From: Thereva unica
Lineage: Eukaryota; Arthropoda; Insecta; Diptera; Therevidae
Assembly (NCBI GenBank): GCA_949987705.1
Contig: OX465283.1
Span: forward strand, 160,719,850 to 160,783,849
Length of the DNA stretch: 64,000 nt
Reading direction: 5' to 3'
Shown here: positions 1-11,759 of the stretch, in pieces
Position numbering within the stretch: the first letter of the stretch is position 1
How the letters are laid out: each line of letters begins with the position of its first letter
The notes under the pieces: generated by a model
What the model saw: only the letters and a program-made list of their open reading frames with translations
Database searches by the model: none
What the model was told of the DNA's origin: nothing
Program-made: the position numbers and the translations under genes

Positions 1-1190
1 GACCATTTCGCAAGAGATCACACTTGCCCATAAAACCTGGCAACTGGCCGGCAAGTATGCATGCAGGTAAGACCGCAGCTACCTTCTCCAGTTATAATTC
101 AATCGAAACAGATTCAGGTTGCTTATATAGTTTGTCACTTGCAGAATGAATGAATTAACACATTTTTTTTCCCGGGTTTTTAGGGGAAAGTATCGCAGGT
201 GTGTATAAGAACAAATAAAATCGGCTCGGTTTCGGCTCAAACTTTTGTCCCATGGTTATGACATACACCTTGTAAATTTAAATTGGGTCTAAAATGCATG
301 GCAAAACTGAAGGCAATAAATTAAACTCTTTGGAGGTTTCGTAAAGACATAAATCTTTTACACTTGCGCACAAAAAAATGTTTTGTGCACCAAAACTGGC
401 ATTGCGGGAGACTGCTGATTCGTCGGTGGTGACCGAGTTCTTTAAGTGAAATGCGATGAATTTGGCTGCAGCGGATTTGAATTTAACATGGAATATAATT
501 GTTTTTGCGAACTGAACAAATTCATTTGGTTATTATTCAAATCAGCTGTCATGTTCGTCAGCCTTGATGTTTCAACCTATCACCCGGGGTACATGTTTTT
601 GGTGATAATTCAAGGCACTGCTTGCTACCATTCAGTTAAAAAGTGTTTCTGCTAAAAATATTATGCCAATTTATTTTATTTTGATAAATTCAATAAATAA
701 TTACCAAAATTCAGCCACATTGATATAGCCTTGGATATTTTTGGCATATAGGGCCTGAGATTATCCTATACGTCCTTAAGCACGTCATACCTCTATTGTT
801 GCTTCATGAACTGATATCTCATTTTCTGTGTTGGGATTACATTTCTTACAATCTTCTGGTATCGCTTCATGCTCCCATACTTGCTCAATTATTCATCAAT
901 GACTTTATTCTATTGCAAATCCTTCTTATTAACCAGCTCTGCAGGGACTTTTTTGATGTGGCACTTCTAAGCTGAAAAGTCACACTTTGTACTGCTAGCC
1001 CGTTTTGTTGTTTGTCAGGTCAGGGGAAATTATTTTGAGCGCTGTTAAATATGCTGCCGAGGGAGCATTACTAGAGCTTTCATAAATTTTTTATAACAAA
1101 GAAAACGGGCGATTATCTTCGCGACCATAAAGGGTGACTTTAGCATACTCAATGAACCGGCCCTCGTTCGATACGGAGGACAAGCAGCTT
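1..1190. other. Intergenic DNA, no gene recognised
   Basis: Only short open frames without recognisable motifs, such as a Cys/Phe-rich 69-codon frame at 446-655. No repeat partner was seen elsewhere in the window. Confidence 0.5.
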
Positions 1191-1194
1191 TGGA

Positions 1195-1410
1195 GATGGT
1201 TAGAATTTAGTTGGGGGGACTACTTTGGGTAAAACCACGCTCGCGCTTGGAAAGCAAAAGGCAACTGCACAATTGGATCACATATTCACAGGCGTACATG
1301 AAAATTCTGTATTAATATGCTTTTTTATTATGCTCCTAGAACGCTTTTGAAGGAGCATAAAAGGGTATGTTCTCAATGACAAGCAATGTTAAAAAGTATA
1401 TGGAACTAGT
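1195..1410 (+). repeat. Dispersed repeat, inverted copy at 46770-47010
   Basis: This stretch contains 'ctcgcgcttggaaa', 'gcaaaaggc', 'atgctcct' and 'cataaaagggtatgt' in order. The reverse complement of 46770-47010 has the same blocks in the same order and similar spacing. It is an old dispersed repeat of unknown class; element ends were not identified. Confidence 0.6.
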
Positions 1411-1963
1411 GTGGGAACGAAAGCGTTATTAGCATTTTAAGGAGTGCTAAAACATGGCTATTGGAGCTCGCCATTTCCCGCCGGGAGAGCCATTTTTTGT
1501 CTAGCGCCCCGCCGCCCTATATGAGAGACTGAGGCCGACTGTGGGATTTGTATTTTACGAGCGGGGCAATGCCTGAAGGAGGAACATACACTTCTTAAGA
1601 AATCTCAAGCCCTATGCATCTTGTTTGGGGATTTGGAATATGTGGTCATTCTATCACAAGTCTTTGGCTAATGTCACTCCTGAGATATTAAGGGAGATCA
1701 TTAGATCAACACCTTAAACTGGTACCCATAGCCGGCAAACAATGTAGGTATGGTAGGTAACAATAGCTTACGTGTGTGCAACTCAGAAAAAGCTGTAGAA
1801 TTTTCAAATTCACTTAGACCACCGGGTCTTTCTTATCATAAGCTTACTCTGCGGAAGGGTACACCCGTAATGCTTCTTCAGAAATTAAAACCATCGAAAT
1901 TGTGTAATGGTACTAGACCAGCGGTCGGCAACTCGAATGCATTGGCGTATCACAAAACAAATA

Positions 1964-2216
1964 ATTGAGTCGCTCAGAGGCCAATGCGGTTAAGTCCATT
2001 TTTGATACTTCCAGATTTTTGCAAATTTTAATGCAATAAATGGGTTTCTTCATTGTTATTAAAGGATTCACTTGTTACTACTTTTTTTCAGTGTCAAGTA
2101 GTAACAAGTGAATCCTTAATTAAAAATGAAGAATACCATTTATTGCATTTAATTTTGCAATAATCTGGAAATATCAAAAAATGGACTTAACCGCATTGGC
2201 TTCTGAGTGACTCAAT
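1964..2216. mobile_element. Palindromic MITE-like element with TA duplication
   Basis: Two arms of about 115 bp face each other around a short loop near 2080-2098. The termini read ATTGAGTC and GACTCAAT, and both ends are flanked by TA (1962-1963 and 2217-2218). A TA duplication plus long inverted repeats fits a non-autonomous Tc1/mariner-type element (inference). The arms differ by small substitutions and indels, so it is not recent. Confidence 0.75.
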
Positions 2217-2879
2217 TAAAACTACCGCACATTAAGTGTGCCACCAAAAAAAAATAATTTTGATAAATTTATTTGTGTATTAGGCCCCCATTCATATACA
2301 GGCAGGCCACAGCCTTTCAGCCCAAGTCGGCAGCTACGGCTCCATCAAGGCCATACATTACTTAGTGTCACTGAAGGATGAGGACTTGAGGTATCCCCCT
2401 GACAGGCCTTGGACTGCAGATGACCTCATTCACTACATACACACAGGCTAAGATAACAGTTTAGCGTGGCAGGTTATTAATTCAAGTAAAAAAAACTTCA
2501 TGGCCTCAACGAAAACTGCAAACTAAAAGGAAGTTCAAATCTTCAGACCCTGATTGAAGATAAACACCCACAGATATAAAGATTTTTGTCAGTTTTTTTG
2601 GACTCGCGAGAAGCCTTCAGGCCAAAGCCTGCCGTCTGCATGTATGTGAATAACGGCGGCTGTGGTAACGTATATTCCCCACCTAGAGTGGGTCTGTGAA
2701 GTCTGATGCCTACATATGTATGGCAAAGAATCCCTTCGGGTTCCGGGTAGTTCCGTATTTGACTGGCAGACAACGCACAGCCCAAACCACTTGGACCGAA
2801 TAGGCTGAAATTTTGACAGAGCTCTTTTACAATGACATGGACATCCGCTAATGAAGGATTTTTTTAAATCCCCTTCTAA

Positions 2880-3277
2880 AGGCCCTTGGAGACGCTAAAA
2901 CATGGTACGAGTAAACATGGTACGACCAAAAACCCGCAGACGGTAAGACATGTGCTAAGACCGATTTACTTGAACACCGCTCTCTTGTCAAAATATTTCA
3001 AGTTAATCTGTCATTCAGTTGTCAACTGGTAAATTGAAACATTTCGTATACAAGTAAATTTGGTCGAACAAGTCCGCAAACGGTAGGACATGGTATCACC
3101 AACACGAAACTCCGCCCACAAACATCGACGAAAATCAAACCAGTTTTGATTTTACTCGAACCGTTGGTCGGACCAAAAAAGTGGTACGCGTACCGGCCCG
3201 TACACGGCAAACATCACCTCGAACATGGTCCCTGTACCATGTTTACTCGTACCATGTTTTAGCGTCTCCACGGGCCT
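2880..3277. mobile_element. MITE-like element, AGGCCC termini, TAA duplication
   Basis: Terminal inverted repeats of about 45 bp contain 'ggagacgctaaaacatgg' and begin AGGCCC at each end. The direct 3-bp flank TAA is at 2877-2879 and 3278-3280. A 3-bp TWA target duplication with G/C-rich termini fits non-autonomous PIF/Harbinger elements (family knowledge, inferred here). No transposase is inside. Confidence 0.7.
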
Positions 3278-3325
3278 TAAGGGGTAATGAGTACCAAAAC
3301 TTTCGACTTTTGTGTGGAAAATCGT

Positions 3326-3447
3326 ATTGGCCAGTTTCACACGGGTCTACGGCCAACAAAGGAAACTCTGCTGAAAACGTCTTTTAAATGAGAAGAGGGT
3401 GAGAGAGCAAAGACGTTTTCAGCAAATTTTTGTTCAAACTGGCCAAT
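3326..3447. repeat. Imperfect inverted repeat
   Basis: Outer arms 'attggccagttt' and 'aaactggccaat' enclose inner arms 'tgctgaaaacgtcttt' (3369-3384) and 'aaagacgttttcagca' (3409-3424). The loop holds 'agaagagggtgagagag', which also occurs on the minus strand inside the inverted repeat at 44107-44260. This suggests related non-autonomous elements. Confidence 0.55.
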
Positions 3448-3954
3448 TTATTTCCCTTCCCTAATAAGGCGTTGAAGAGGTTCCGTTGTTATTGCCCTAA
3501 GCAGTACAGTCATTGGTATTGCTGGCTCTTTTTTATTCAGCTCGATAGTTCTCGTAATTTATATGGAAATTTTTCTTAAATATTCGCCAATTTTCTACTC
3601 TATTTTTTGGTAGTCTTCCATTTGGATTTCTTTATCTTTTTGCGTTTCTCTCCGATTCCCATATAAATACATATTTTACCTTTGAATAATTTCCACTAGT
3701 TGGGTGTTTTACATTTCCGTTTGTAACTACTGTCAATTAGTTTTTTTGCTCAATTTTCACCTCTCATTCACATAATCCCCGACGAGGTTTTGTTTTTTCA
3801 ATTTCCACCGATCATTCACACATTTTAATTTTCGCGAATTATTCACATAATCCGCAACTATTTTATAGCTTTATTTACATATAGTTTTCAGCATACACGT
3901 CTGCAGATCTACATACATTTATGTATGACTCGAAGTATTAAAATAAAGGTGCGT

Positions 3955-4110
3955 TAAACACATCTGACATAATTCTGGCTGGGTGAATCCACTGTATAGA
4001 TTAGGTAGAGTAAAGGTCCAAAAATGCTGCCCTGTGGAACTCCAGGCCTTATAAGATAGAGATTACTGAAGCTGTCTTTGAATTCACCTTAAATTTACGG
4101 TTTTCAAAAA
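3955..4110 (-). pseudogene. LINE reverse transcriptase fragment
   Basis: The minus strand encodes P-G-V-P-Q-G-S-I-F-G-P-L-L-Y-L-I-Y-T, the RT block ahead of the catalytic Y/F-A-D-D motif. The following sequence is broken by a stop and no catalytic block is recovered. It is a decayed fragment of a jockey-like LINE, close to the larger pieces at 4640-5860 on the same strand, and may belong to another copy. Confidence 0.6.
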
Positions 4111-4294
4111 GAGAATACAATGGAATTTGTGCGGTGAGCTGTACTTTAGTCCGCGATCCCAGACTTTGCCGAACGCCCGCGCCACGTCCTGGAAGATCCC
4201 TATGCAGAATTTCTTTTGGTCAAAGGCAGAATTGATCTGCTTGACAATTTCGTGCACTTGCTCTATAGTGCAACTGACAGTCAGTCAGACAGTT

Positions 4295-4534
4295 TGACAG
4301 TCGTTTGCGTGAGTGTGAGTGTTTTTGTGAAAATGATGACTGAACGAGTGATGATGAAATGATGAGTTGGACTCCATATACGGTAACTGCACCATCATTT
4401 ACAGCGAAATTTTGGGAAGCTGAATTTATACGTGGCTGTGAAAGCTTGAGAGACGATGAACGTACGGGACGTCCAAAACTGCAACTACTGATTTCCACAA
4501 AAACACTCACATCGACTCACTCAAACGACTGTCA
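4295..4534 (+). mobile_element. Deleted mariner-like element
   Basis: Inverted repeats of about 36 bp lie at 4295-4330 and 4495-4534 ('tgacagtcgtttg' and its complement), differing by a 4-bp indel. Between them the plus strand encodes ...I-R-G-C-E-S-L-R-D-D-E-R-T-G-R-P-K, matching the conserved linker after the DNA-binding domain of mariner transposases (S-L-x-D-D-E-R-x-G-R-P). No catalytic region remains. It sits between jockey-like LINE fragments. Confidence 0.65.
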
Positions 4535-4639
4535 AATAACAACTGCGAGTCGAAAATGGACGTTAAAAGACGCGCAACTACATTCACTAGCTTTTATTTT
4601 ATTTTTTTTATGTGGAAAACCAAGGTAAGGAATCACCCT

Positions 4640-5154
4640 TTGTACTACCAGTCTGTCATGTCGTTTAGGTCATGGTGCAATGTCTAGTAGCAAGCTTGGT
4701 TTGAAGGATAGAAAAGAAAAGGTCTGTTGTACGAGTTCGGGAAAACTGACTGTGGGAGATTATTCCACAGTCGAGTTGTTCTATTCATAAACGAACTTTT
4801 AGAATAAGTTGTACGCGAACGGGGGCTGTAGGGTATAGGGGTGTGCCGAGCGGGTTAGCCTTGTGTTGTGGAAAAAATATTGGTATGGAGGCAGAAGGTC
4901 CTTAATTTCAGTGGAACATTCGCCGTGGTAATGGCGATAAAGTACATATAGAGAGCGCTGCTACATTCCTACGGTTGCTCAGAGATTCAATGGAGATGCA
5001 AAGGCTAAGATGATGATCTACGATGATTCGGATGGTGCGGCTGTGCACCTTGTCCACTCACACTAAGACGGTTTTCGAGGCGCCAGCCCAGACAAATGAG
5101 TTATACTCGAGGCGGGGCCGAATGTAGCATTTGTAGATTGTGGCTTTGGCTGCT
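4640..5154 (-). pseudogene. Jockey-like LINE, RT C-terminal region
   Basis: Read on the minus strand from the high coordinate, frames give I-Y-K-C-Y-I-R-P-R-L-E-Y, then F-V-W-A-G-A, then S-L-S-N-R-R-N-V-A-A-L and finally R-T-T-R-L-W-N-N-L-P. These are the standard C-terminal blocks of jockey-clade ORF2 proteins. Stops and frame changes show it is dead. It continues upstream at 5318-5860 and the two pieces are separated by a nested LINE fragment. A second C-terminal copy lies at 21600-21830 and a third at 31771-31850. Confidence 0.75.
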
Positions 5155-5304
5155 TGAGGCAGATCCTCGGTGTCTCACTACGCGATCGCCTAAACGAATC
5201 GTGAATAGAGTTCGAGACCCAGCGGCACCGAAAGCAGCGTATCTGTTGCGGGGACGTCTCGCTTGGACCGCCAGCTAACAGATCAAAGAAGAAGAAGAAG
5301 AAGA
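5155..5304 (+). mobile_element. Truncated RTE-like LINE 3' end with target-site duplication
   Basis: The sequence matches the 3' end of the LINE at 52180-55442: 'cgcgatcgcct', then 'acgaatcgtgaat', 'gagacccag', 'cgtat' and 'aacagatca', ending in a (GAA)n tail. About 250 bp of the longer copy is missing internally. The 13-bp sequence 'ggctttggctgct' occurs on both sides (5142-5154 and 5305-5317), the mark of target-primed reverse transcription. It interrupts the minus-strand jockey-like element, so it is the younger insertion. Confidence 0.75.
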
Positions 5305-5317
5305 GGCTTTGGCTGCT

Positions 5318-5860
5318 GGCGGGAGACGAAATTTGCATCTCTTAAGAAATCCTAGGCATTAGGATGCTTGTTTTTAGCGATTTGGAATATGTGATCATTA
5401 CATCGCAAGCCCTCAGAAAAAGTTATACCCAATATGTTAAGAGAAGGATCAGCTGTAAGATTTGTTTTGTCAACTGAGACAGAAGGAAGGTCGGTGCAGG
5501 TTTTACAAGTAATGAGACAGTACTTCTATTTTGGAAGGGGTTGAACTCAACACGATTCTTGTGGCCCTAATCAAGAATGTGTTCGATGTCCCTGTAGATA
5601 GAATTGGACATGTGTTCACGTTGGTGAAGACAAGGTCTGGCACGTTCTAGTCTTATATTGTCGAAAGCGTAAGAATAACGCAGGGTACTGTCATCAGCGA
5701 AGCTCAGTAGTGGGTTGGAAGTGATTGAGAACAGATCTTTTATGAATATTAGGAAAAGAGCGGGTGAAAGTATTGATCCTTGAGGAACTTCAGCCGAGAT
5801 GGTGTCGGGATTAGCTTCGATGCCATTATATACTGCCTTCATTGAACGGTCAGAAATTCC
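5318..5860 (-). pseudogene. Jockey-like LINE, RT catalytic region
   Basis: The minus strand encodes V-P-Q-G-S-I-L-S-P-A-L-F-L-I-F-I-x-D-L and then S-F-A-D-D-S-T-L, the RT block with the catalytic aspartate pair. Downstream, broken frames give V-L-S-S-T-P-S-K-I-E-V-L and C-L-G-F-L, typical of jockey-clade RTs. Stops prevent an intact protein. The remainder of the same reading is at 4640-5154, beyond the nested insertion. Confidence 0.75.
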
Positions 5861-5879
5861 CAGAATTCCATTTTCTTAG

Positions 5880-7320
5880 AACTGGATGGATAACAATAGC
5901 TTGGAGTTTTGACAACAGAGCAGGGTGCCATACTTTCAAGGCTTTGGGCATATCTAGAGCAACCAAAGCAGGCTTTTGGATCTAAAGCTGTACTGTTTGT
6001 CATGAATAATTTTGTTGGGTTCCAGATATTCCTTTAGTTTTTTGTTGATTAGAGTCCCTATGACTTTGGAGAGAACAGAAGTCATTGCTGTTGACGAGTG
6101 CTGCCATCTTCACGTTGATGTCGGAAACTTTTCAGACCACCCTCGTACATATTCTTGCACCATTGAATTTTTTAGGCTAAGAAGGTTTGGTTGGGCAGTT
6201 TCATTGATATAGATCACGGAAAGAGTCTTTCTACATAGTTTTCCCTTTATCCTTTAAAACATAAATAAATGCCTGACGTCAAACCTCAGTCAAAACGCAA
6301 AGAAATTGCTCATTCATGTTTTCGCCATATTTTTGAACTTCTGGCTCCGGATTCGTTTTGCAAAACAAACCATAAGTTATAGACGACATTGCGCAATCAT
6401 TATTTTTAAAGCGTATTAAACTAAAGATTGCATTATGAAAATATAAATAATATATAAATGTAAATAATGTTCGGGGTGAAGTCTGCTTGTGAGACATTCC
6501 TCCAAATCGTTTGCAACAAATTCAGTGCAAAAAATCACAATTTTCAGGAAAAAACTCTTTTCCGCCTTCAACGTTGCAGTAACTAAGTTTACTTTTTTTC
6601 GGTTAACAAATCATGCCTTGTCATGTCACAGTAAAAAATGTCTTGTCATACTTTATGTGGCAAACATAAATTGTGACAAATTTAAAATTGAAATTAATTC
6701 TCGGTCTATAGGTGTGGTCGCCTGACTTCCTGACACATAGATGTCATCTTCTTCCGTTTTCGTGGTTGTTGATGAGAAAATTTATTCGATACAAAAAGTC
6801 GACAGAGGCAAGAACTGACAAAATTGGGACAAATCAGGTAAAATCAAGTCCATGGTCACGTGTGTATCAAGATAAATGACAGTAAAACTTTCGCTGCTTC
6901 TAGAATTTTTGTGAATGGAATTTCGTGTGTTACGTGCGCGCGCGCGTTTTTTGAATACACCCACGGCGGGCGGGCGACGTCGTCCAGTTAAAAAAAACCA
7001 GTTTTGCCGCCCGAAATCCAAAGTTTGCGCGATGAACGACATATTATCGCATCGCATTATTAAATCAGAGATATGTTGACATCCCCGAGCAGCCGACCGA
7101 TATTCAAAGATTATAAGATCACGAATGCAAGTTGAAAGGTGATCGCTCTCACAGGTGAAAAAAATTAATTAAAATCTCGGATTTTTGGAAATGCCGATCG
7201 TCGTCGCCAGTCGTGCGCTGTGTGGTGTATTATGAAACTGTGTGATTTGTCCTAAGCACCGAACCCGATTAGAAAAAACGGTTTTGAGTCGTCTCTCCGC
7301 GAGTATTTTTTACATTGACT
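5880..7320. other. Upstream flank of the first Tweedle gene, no gene recognised
   Basis: Short frames only, no recognisable domain. Contains a (CG)n-like run near 6930-6945 and G/C-rich sequence near 6960-6990, unlike the AT-rich surroundings. Confidence 0.4.
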
Positions 7321-7329
7321 AATGTCGAC

Positions 7330-7367
7330 TATAAAAGTTGGATTAGTAAAGATGTTTGGTCAGTTTT
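7330..7367 (+). promoter_or_regulatory. Core promoter of first Tweedle gene (TATA + initiator)
   Basis: TATAAAAG at 7330-7337 and TCAGTT at 7360-7365 place the A of the initiator (7362) 32 bp from the first T of the TATA box. This predicts a 40-nt 5' leader before the ATG at 7402. The same spacing recurs at the other five genes. Confidence 0.8.
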
Positions 7368-7401
7368 GTTTGTACGTTGAACTCAATCGCATTTGCTGAA
7401 G

Positions 7402-8264
7402 ATGCGCGCGTTTATCGTAAGTCTTATTATAAACAAATTCCCCAAAGATTGTTGGATTATATATACTCACTTGGTATTGTTTTGGATTATTACGTAGGTA
7501 TTTTTGGCTCTTGTAGCCTGCGCCGTTGCAGCCCCACAAGGATACAATTATAACGCGCCAGCTCCAGGCGGGCCTGCGGGAGGATCTCCCCCACAGCCAT
7601 CCGGTCCTGCACCCCCAGGTCAAGGCCCTCATTCTGATGCACCTGCACCTTCCGCTCCAGCTGCACCTGGTGGTCCAGGTGGGCCAGCTGGACCAGGCCA
7701 GTCTTACCTTAGTCCAGCTTCGGGACCAGGCTCAGCTTATCTGGCGCCTTCACAGAAGCCAGAAATCGTAGTTTCTAAGCACTTCTATGTCCACGCTGGA
7801 CCCGATTACCATGACTCGCAAACTAGGAACATTGATTTAGGACCAGCCAAGAAGCACTACAAGGTTATCTTCATTAAGCCACCGACGTTCACCAATTCGG
7901 CAACACTATCGATCAATCCACCGCAAACCGAAGAAAAGACCTTCATTTACGTTCTCAGTCAGAAGACAGACTTGGGCGATATCCAGACCGAAGTCCGTCC
8001 ATCTGCAACACAACCCAGCAAACCTGAAGTATTCTTTATTAAATATAGAACACCGGAAGAAGCCGCGCATGCGCAACGCGAGATTCAAGGTAGACTTACA
8101 CAAAGATCATTTTTAACTTAACAATCTTAATAACACCCCCTCTTTCAGCCCAATACGACGCCCTTGGTGGAATCACTCAGATCAACGATGAAGGACTTGC
8201 GCCTGTCCAAAACTACATTGGAACTTTGGGACAAACTGATGGATACCTACCGCCGACTTACTAA
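7402..8264 (+). CDS. Tweedle cuticular protein, Pro/Gly-rich (gene 1)
   Basis: Secreted cuticle protein of the Tweedle (DUF243) family, whose members are known insect cuticle components; chitin binding has been shown for some. Exons are 7402-7416, 7498-8089 and 8149-8264, with GT-AG introns of 81 and 59 nt, coding 240 residues. A signal peptide (1-17, ending A-V-A-A) is split by the first intron after codon 5. Residues 18-95 are Pro/Gly/Ala-rich. The four family blocks follow: K-H-F-Y-V-H-A-G-P (99-107), L-G-P-A-K-K-H-Y-K-V-I-F-I-K (from 119), E-E-K-T-F-I-Y-V-L (150-158) and P-E-V-F-F-I-K-Y-R-T (181-190). The phase-1 intron joins I-Q to A-Q-Y-D-A-L-G-G, and the protein ends Y-L-P-P-T-Y. Its Pro/Gly-rich arm is unlike the Gly/Ser-rich arms of its neighbours. 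Expression is not inferable. Confidence 0.95.
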
Positions 8265-8316
8265 GCAAATCAAAAGTGATAAAATCTAGTTCAAATGTTG
8301 TTATTATTGTTGTTGA

Positions 8317-8322
8317 AATAAA
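8317..8322 (+). terminator. Polyadenylation signal, gene 1
   Basis: AATAAA 52 nt after the stop codon of gene 1; position and strand fit a 3' end signal. Confidence 0.65.
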
Positions 8323-8329
8323 AAATGAA

Positions 8330-9040
8330 AACTTGTTTTTAGTGCTTTTGTTTAAATTGGAATTGTTTGAAAGAGACCTAACAGTTATGAAGTTTGAAAG
8401 AGACCTAACAAAAGAGGAGCACTTCGCCATGTGTTGTTGCGCAGCCTTATGTTTATTTATTAAAGGAGATGCCAATCTTTGGTTGTTTAACTAAACTTGC
8501 AAATCAGGGGTATGCGATTTACATATTGCAACACGCGGGGTCTGCCCGCAATAGCTTGATCATAGGAATCTTTTTATTTTATCTTCATCTTTAAAATCAT
8601 GTCGAAAATGAATTTCTTATATTGTTTTTTGATAATATTCATGTTTAATGATGGAATCAATAGTAACATACTTACATCGTGGCGAGGCCATGGCAATCAA
8701 CCTACGACCAAAATCTGTGCTATCTTAGACACCCTCTAATGGAAGCAGGTTTGCATTCGTTATGCATTTCAATATTGTGAATTTTAGTCTGCAAAATTTA
8801 TGTAAAATTGATTTCAAAGTTCTACAGATGAAAGGAAAACCCGAAAGAATTTGACAAAAGCTCTTTTTAGTACCTCTGGTAATTTGCTACACTTCTGACT
8901 ATTGGGCTCCAGTCGACATAACCCTTCTTACCACTTTACCACAAATAATATTTTAACTCACCTCTTTTTGATCTTTTAACTCACCACTTCCTAGATATTG
9001 ATCTAATTGGGGCAGCCGGCTTGACGAATGGGGTAGGTAC
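8330..9040. other. Intergenic DNA, no gene recognised
   Basis: AT-rich, short frames only. A short direct repeat 'gtttgaaagagacctaaca' occurs at about 8365-8409. Confidence 0.4.
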
Positions 9041-9048
9041 CCGCAGGA

Positions 9049-9275
9049 TCGGCGCTTGGGTTTTTCACGCCCGGGCAGTATGCCATATTGCGCCCCATCA
9101 GCTCTTCATTTTTTTAACGCAATGAAAGAAAATGGAAAAAGACACTTTTTCTTTAATAGATGAAAATGAAATCACGGGAACACTTTTTTTTAAAGATTTT
9201 CTGAGATTACGCCCTCGTCCAATTGCGCCCGGTGCAATTGCACCATTTGCACCTATGAAAGCGCTGCCCCTGGGG
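9049..9275. repeat. Short copy of a GCGCCC-ended repeat
   Basis: The left part has 'ggcgcttggg', 'tatgccatattgcgcccc'; the right part has 'caattgcgcccggtgca' and 'gcaccatttgcac', 'tatgaaagcgc'. The two parts are roughly inverted. The same two ends bound a longer copy at 28934-29885, and an isolated right end lies near 13300-13330. The shared ends with different internal lengths suggest a non-autonomous mobile element of unknown class. Confidence 0.55.
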
Positions 9276-9299
9276 ACCTGGTACTATATCACATAGGGG

Positions 9300-11590
9300 T
9301 TAAGGCAGCAATTACCTGAAAAAAGAACCTATCATAAGCGTTCATCGCATACCTCTGCAATGTCGACCACCGGCTACTTATCTGTATCATCGGCGGCCAG
9401 TTCAGGGATTAACCCGAAGTTCTCTTAAGGGAGGAATGAAAGCCCGCCCACCGGCATTAGGGAATGAACCACACCTTCACCTTGCTAATATCTTCAAAAA
9501 TAAAGGCCATTATTTATAGGAATTTGTCCAAGCTTCCAATTTTGGGGAAAAAAATATTGATGGGAGCTATTCATAGGACATTAGGTTATATGCAAAACAC
9601 TAAACAAAAACTTCAAACGCCCTAGTGGCTAAACCCATGCCACCCTACGGGATTTTGTTCGCCTATCTACAACCTATCCACAGACGGCCGCTTTGTAACT
9701 TTATACAGTATACCCTGTATGTATTCAGCAGACCGTTAAAAATACACGTACATTTGAAATTCATGAGCATTTTCATTCATAAATTGAGAATTCTTTGCAG
9801 CCGCAAGCAACACAACCTCCCCAAGCAGAAGCACGCATGTGACTACCGGAAAACGTCAACAATCTAGTAATGAAAGTGTTAAAAACACAAATGTCAATAT
9901 TTTTTAATAGAAATTGCTACTAATTATTTTTGTAGCAAATGTGAAAAATAAAAAAAAACTGAAAATAAAAAAATATATATAAAAAAGGACGCTTAGCATT
10001 CATAATTTGTAATTATTTTAAATAATCATTAACCCGCCTCCAAAAATACACCTCCCTCTAGCAATACGCAGTCGCAACTGATTTGGGGAGTTTTTTGACA
10101 CGGTAATACAGAAACAAGGTAATGTAAAAGAGACTGACAGTTTCGAATATCGCGGAAAACGGTCACCAAGTGACGTCAGCACTAAAATACAGTCCACTGT
10201 ACGGCGCGTCATATCTGGTTTAGGCTTTACGGTAAACAGTCTTTTACATTGCTTTGTTTTTGTATATCACCGTGATTTGATAAGAAGGAGCTTTTTAAAC
10301 TTTTAAACATTTTTAAGTGCTTTTTACCCCAGCCTGCGCGACATGTCACGGGGTTTGAAAAGATCTATACTTTTTTTTCTATTATTATATTTTCCTTTTT
10401 GAAGAATGGTTTTGGTCTTGCACATTTAGCAAAACCAAGAACAAGACTAAGACTTAACTCGCAAGACCAAGACCAAGACTATATCAATAATTTTGTCTTG
10501 TTCTTGCGTTTGCTCATCACTAGTCCAGGTAAGATTTCCGCCACAGCGCCGCTTTTATGGCGAATTTCTCTACCTTATGGCGGAGGGTTTTGTGCAAGCG
10601 AGCTTGAGCGTGTGTATGAGATTTTTGAGCAGGCATGATGATTGAGCTCCCATTTTCATGCTTGAACAAATTTCGCTTGAAAATAAAAGTGTGAGTGCGT
10701 GCCAGGGGTTTGTCATCGTCATTGTCCGAACACGACATTATTTAAGGTTAATCTGCGGCAATTAAAGCATGATTGCGTCGTACGTAGGCTACAGAAAAGT
10801 TATGCAAGCATGCGCAAAAAGATTGAACAAATCTTGAGTGCAGTACTTATTTATTTTTGGGCGTAAACGGCTCTATTAGCCTAGTGTAGTATTAGTTTAG
10901 CTAAATTTTAAATTTTGGTCATATTTGTCGATTTTGAATTTCAAAAATGGGTCTTCGAGGCCTAATCGTATTCTAGTGTAAAAACTTACAGCTATGTAAA
11001 AACTTACCTCTATGTAAAAACTTACAGCAAATTTACAACGAAGCTTTTCATGGTGACGCCATCTAGGAGTGGCTTTATAAAGTAATAGAATAAGCCTATG
11101 TTTTTTATAAATAAAATAGCACATGGTTAAAATTTCATTAAGATCGGTTGCAAGGTGTAGGAGCCTTTAACTATTTGCGCAACACACACCACGGATGGGA
11201 CAATAGATTAGATGGGACAATAAACCCACAAATTCCAGACAAATTCTAAAATTCCCGCCTTTTTTAACGGATAATACAAGTGCAATCCTGGCGGAAATTG
11301 CTGTAACAACACTAAGTTTTTACGCATGTATACACTAACATTTTGGTGCAACTACACGTGCCCTATTCCTCCAATGTTGCTTCGATTTGAATGTAAACAT
11401 TTAATAGGGGAATTAAGGAACATCTTCTGTTTCTTTCATAATCATAAGTCATTTTTGCATAAAATGTATATCCCTCGCGCGTTTGTTAACATCTTTTTGG
11501 ACTTTTTGCTTAATGTTATTTCCTCTTGACTCTTTTACTTGTCCTTGAGTTCCACCTCATCACTCTTGTTTCATTGCTCGCTCATTCGAT
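9300..11590. other. Intergenic DNA, no gene recognised
   Basis: Short frames without motifs. 10430-10510 is a simple, degenerate run rich in 'aagac/aagaacc' units. 10980-11030 has three near copies of 'atgtaaaaacttac'. Confidence 0.4.
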
Positions 11591-11591
11591 A

Positions 11592-11750
11592 TTCTGTTGG
11601 ACGAACTGATGTTTGATTTTTCCTGAGTTCATTATGTGAAAATGTATGGGAACTGAGGTTTGGACTGAAGTTCAGTACATCAATTAACTCAAACTTGTGT
11701 AGTTCGGCCGGTGAAGACGGGGACATAAGACAAACAAATATGGCTGCTGT
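11592..11750 (+). repeat. Dispersed repeat, second copy at 62611-62755
   Basis: Shares 'gttctgttgg', 'tgatttttcctgagttca', 'gaactga' and 'agttcggccggtgaag' in the same order with 62611-62755. The second copy forms the right half of an element bounded by inverted repeats (62401-62747), so this is probably a fragment of the same family. Confidence 0.6.
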
Positions 11751-11759
11751 AAATCTTTT

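Noticed and set aside
7526..7771. 81-residue His/Leu-rich frame overlapping gene 1
   Set aside because: Shadow in another frame of the Pro/Gly-rich exon 2.
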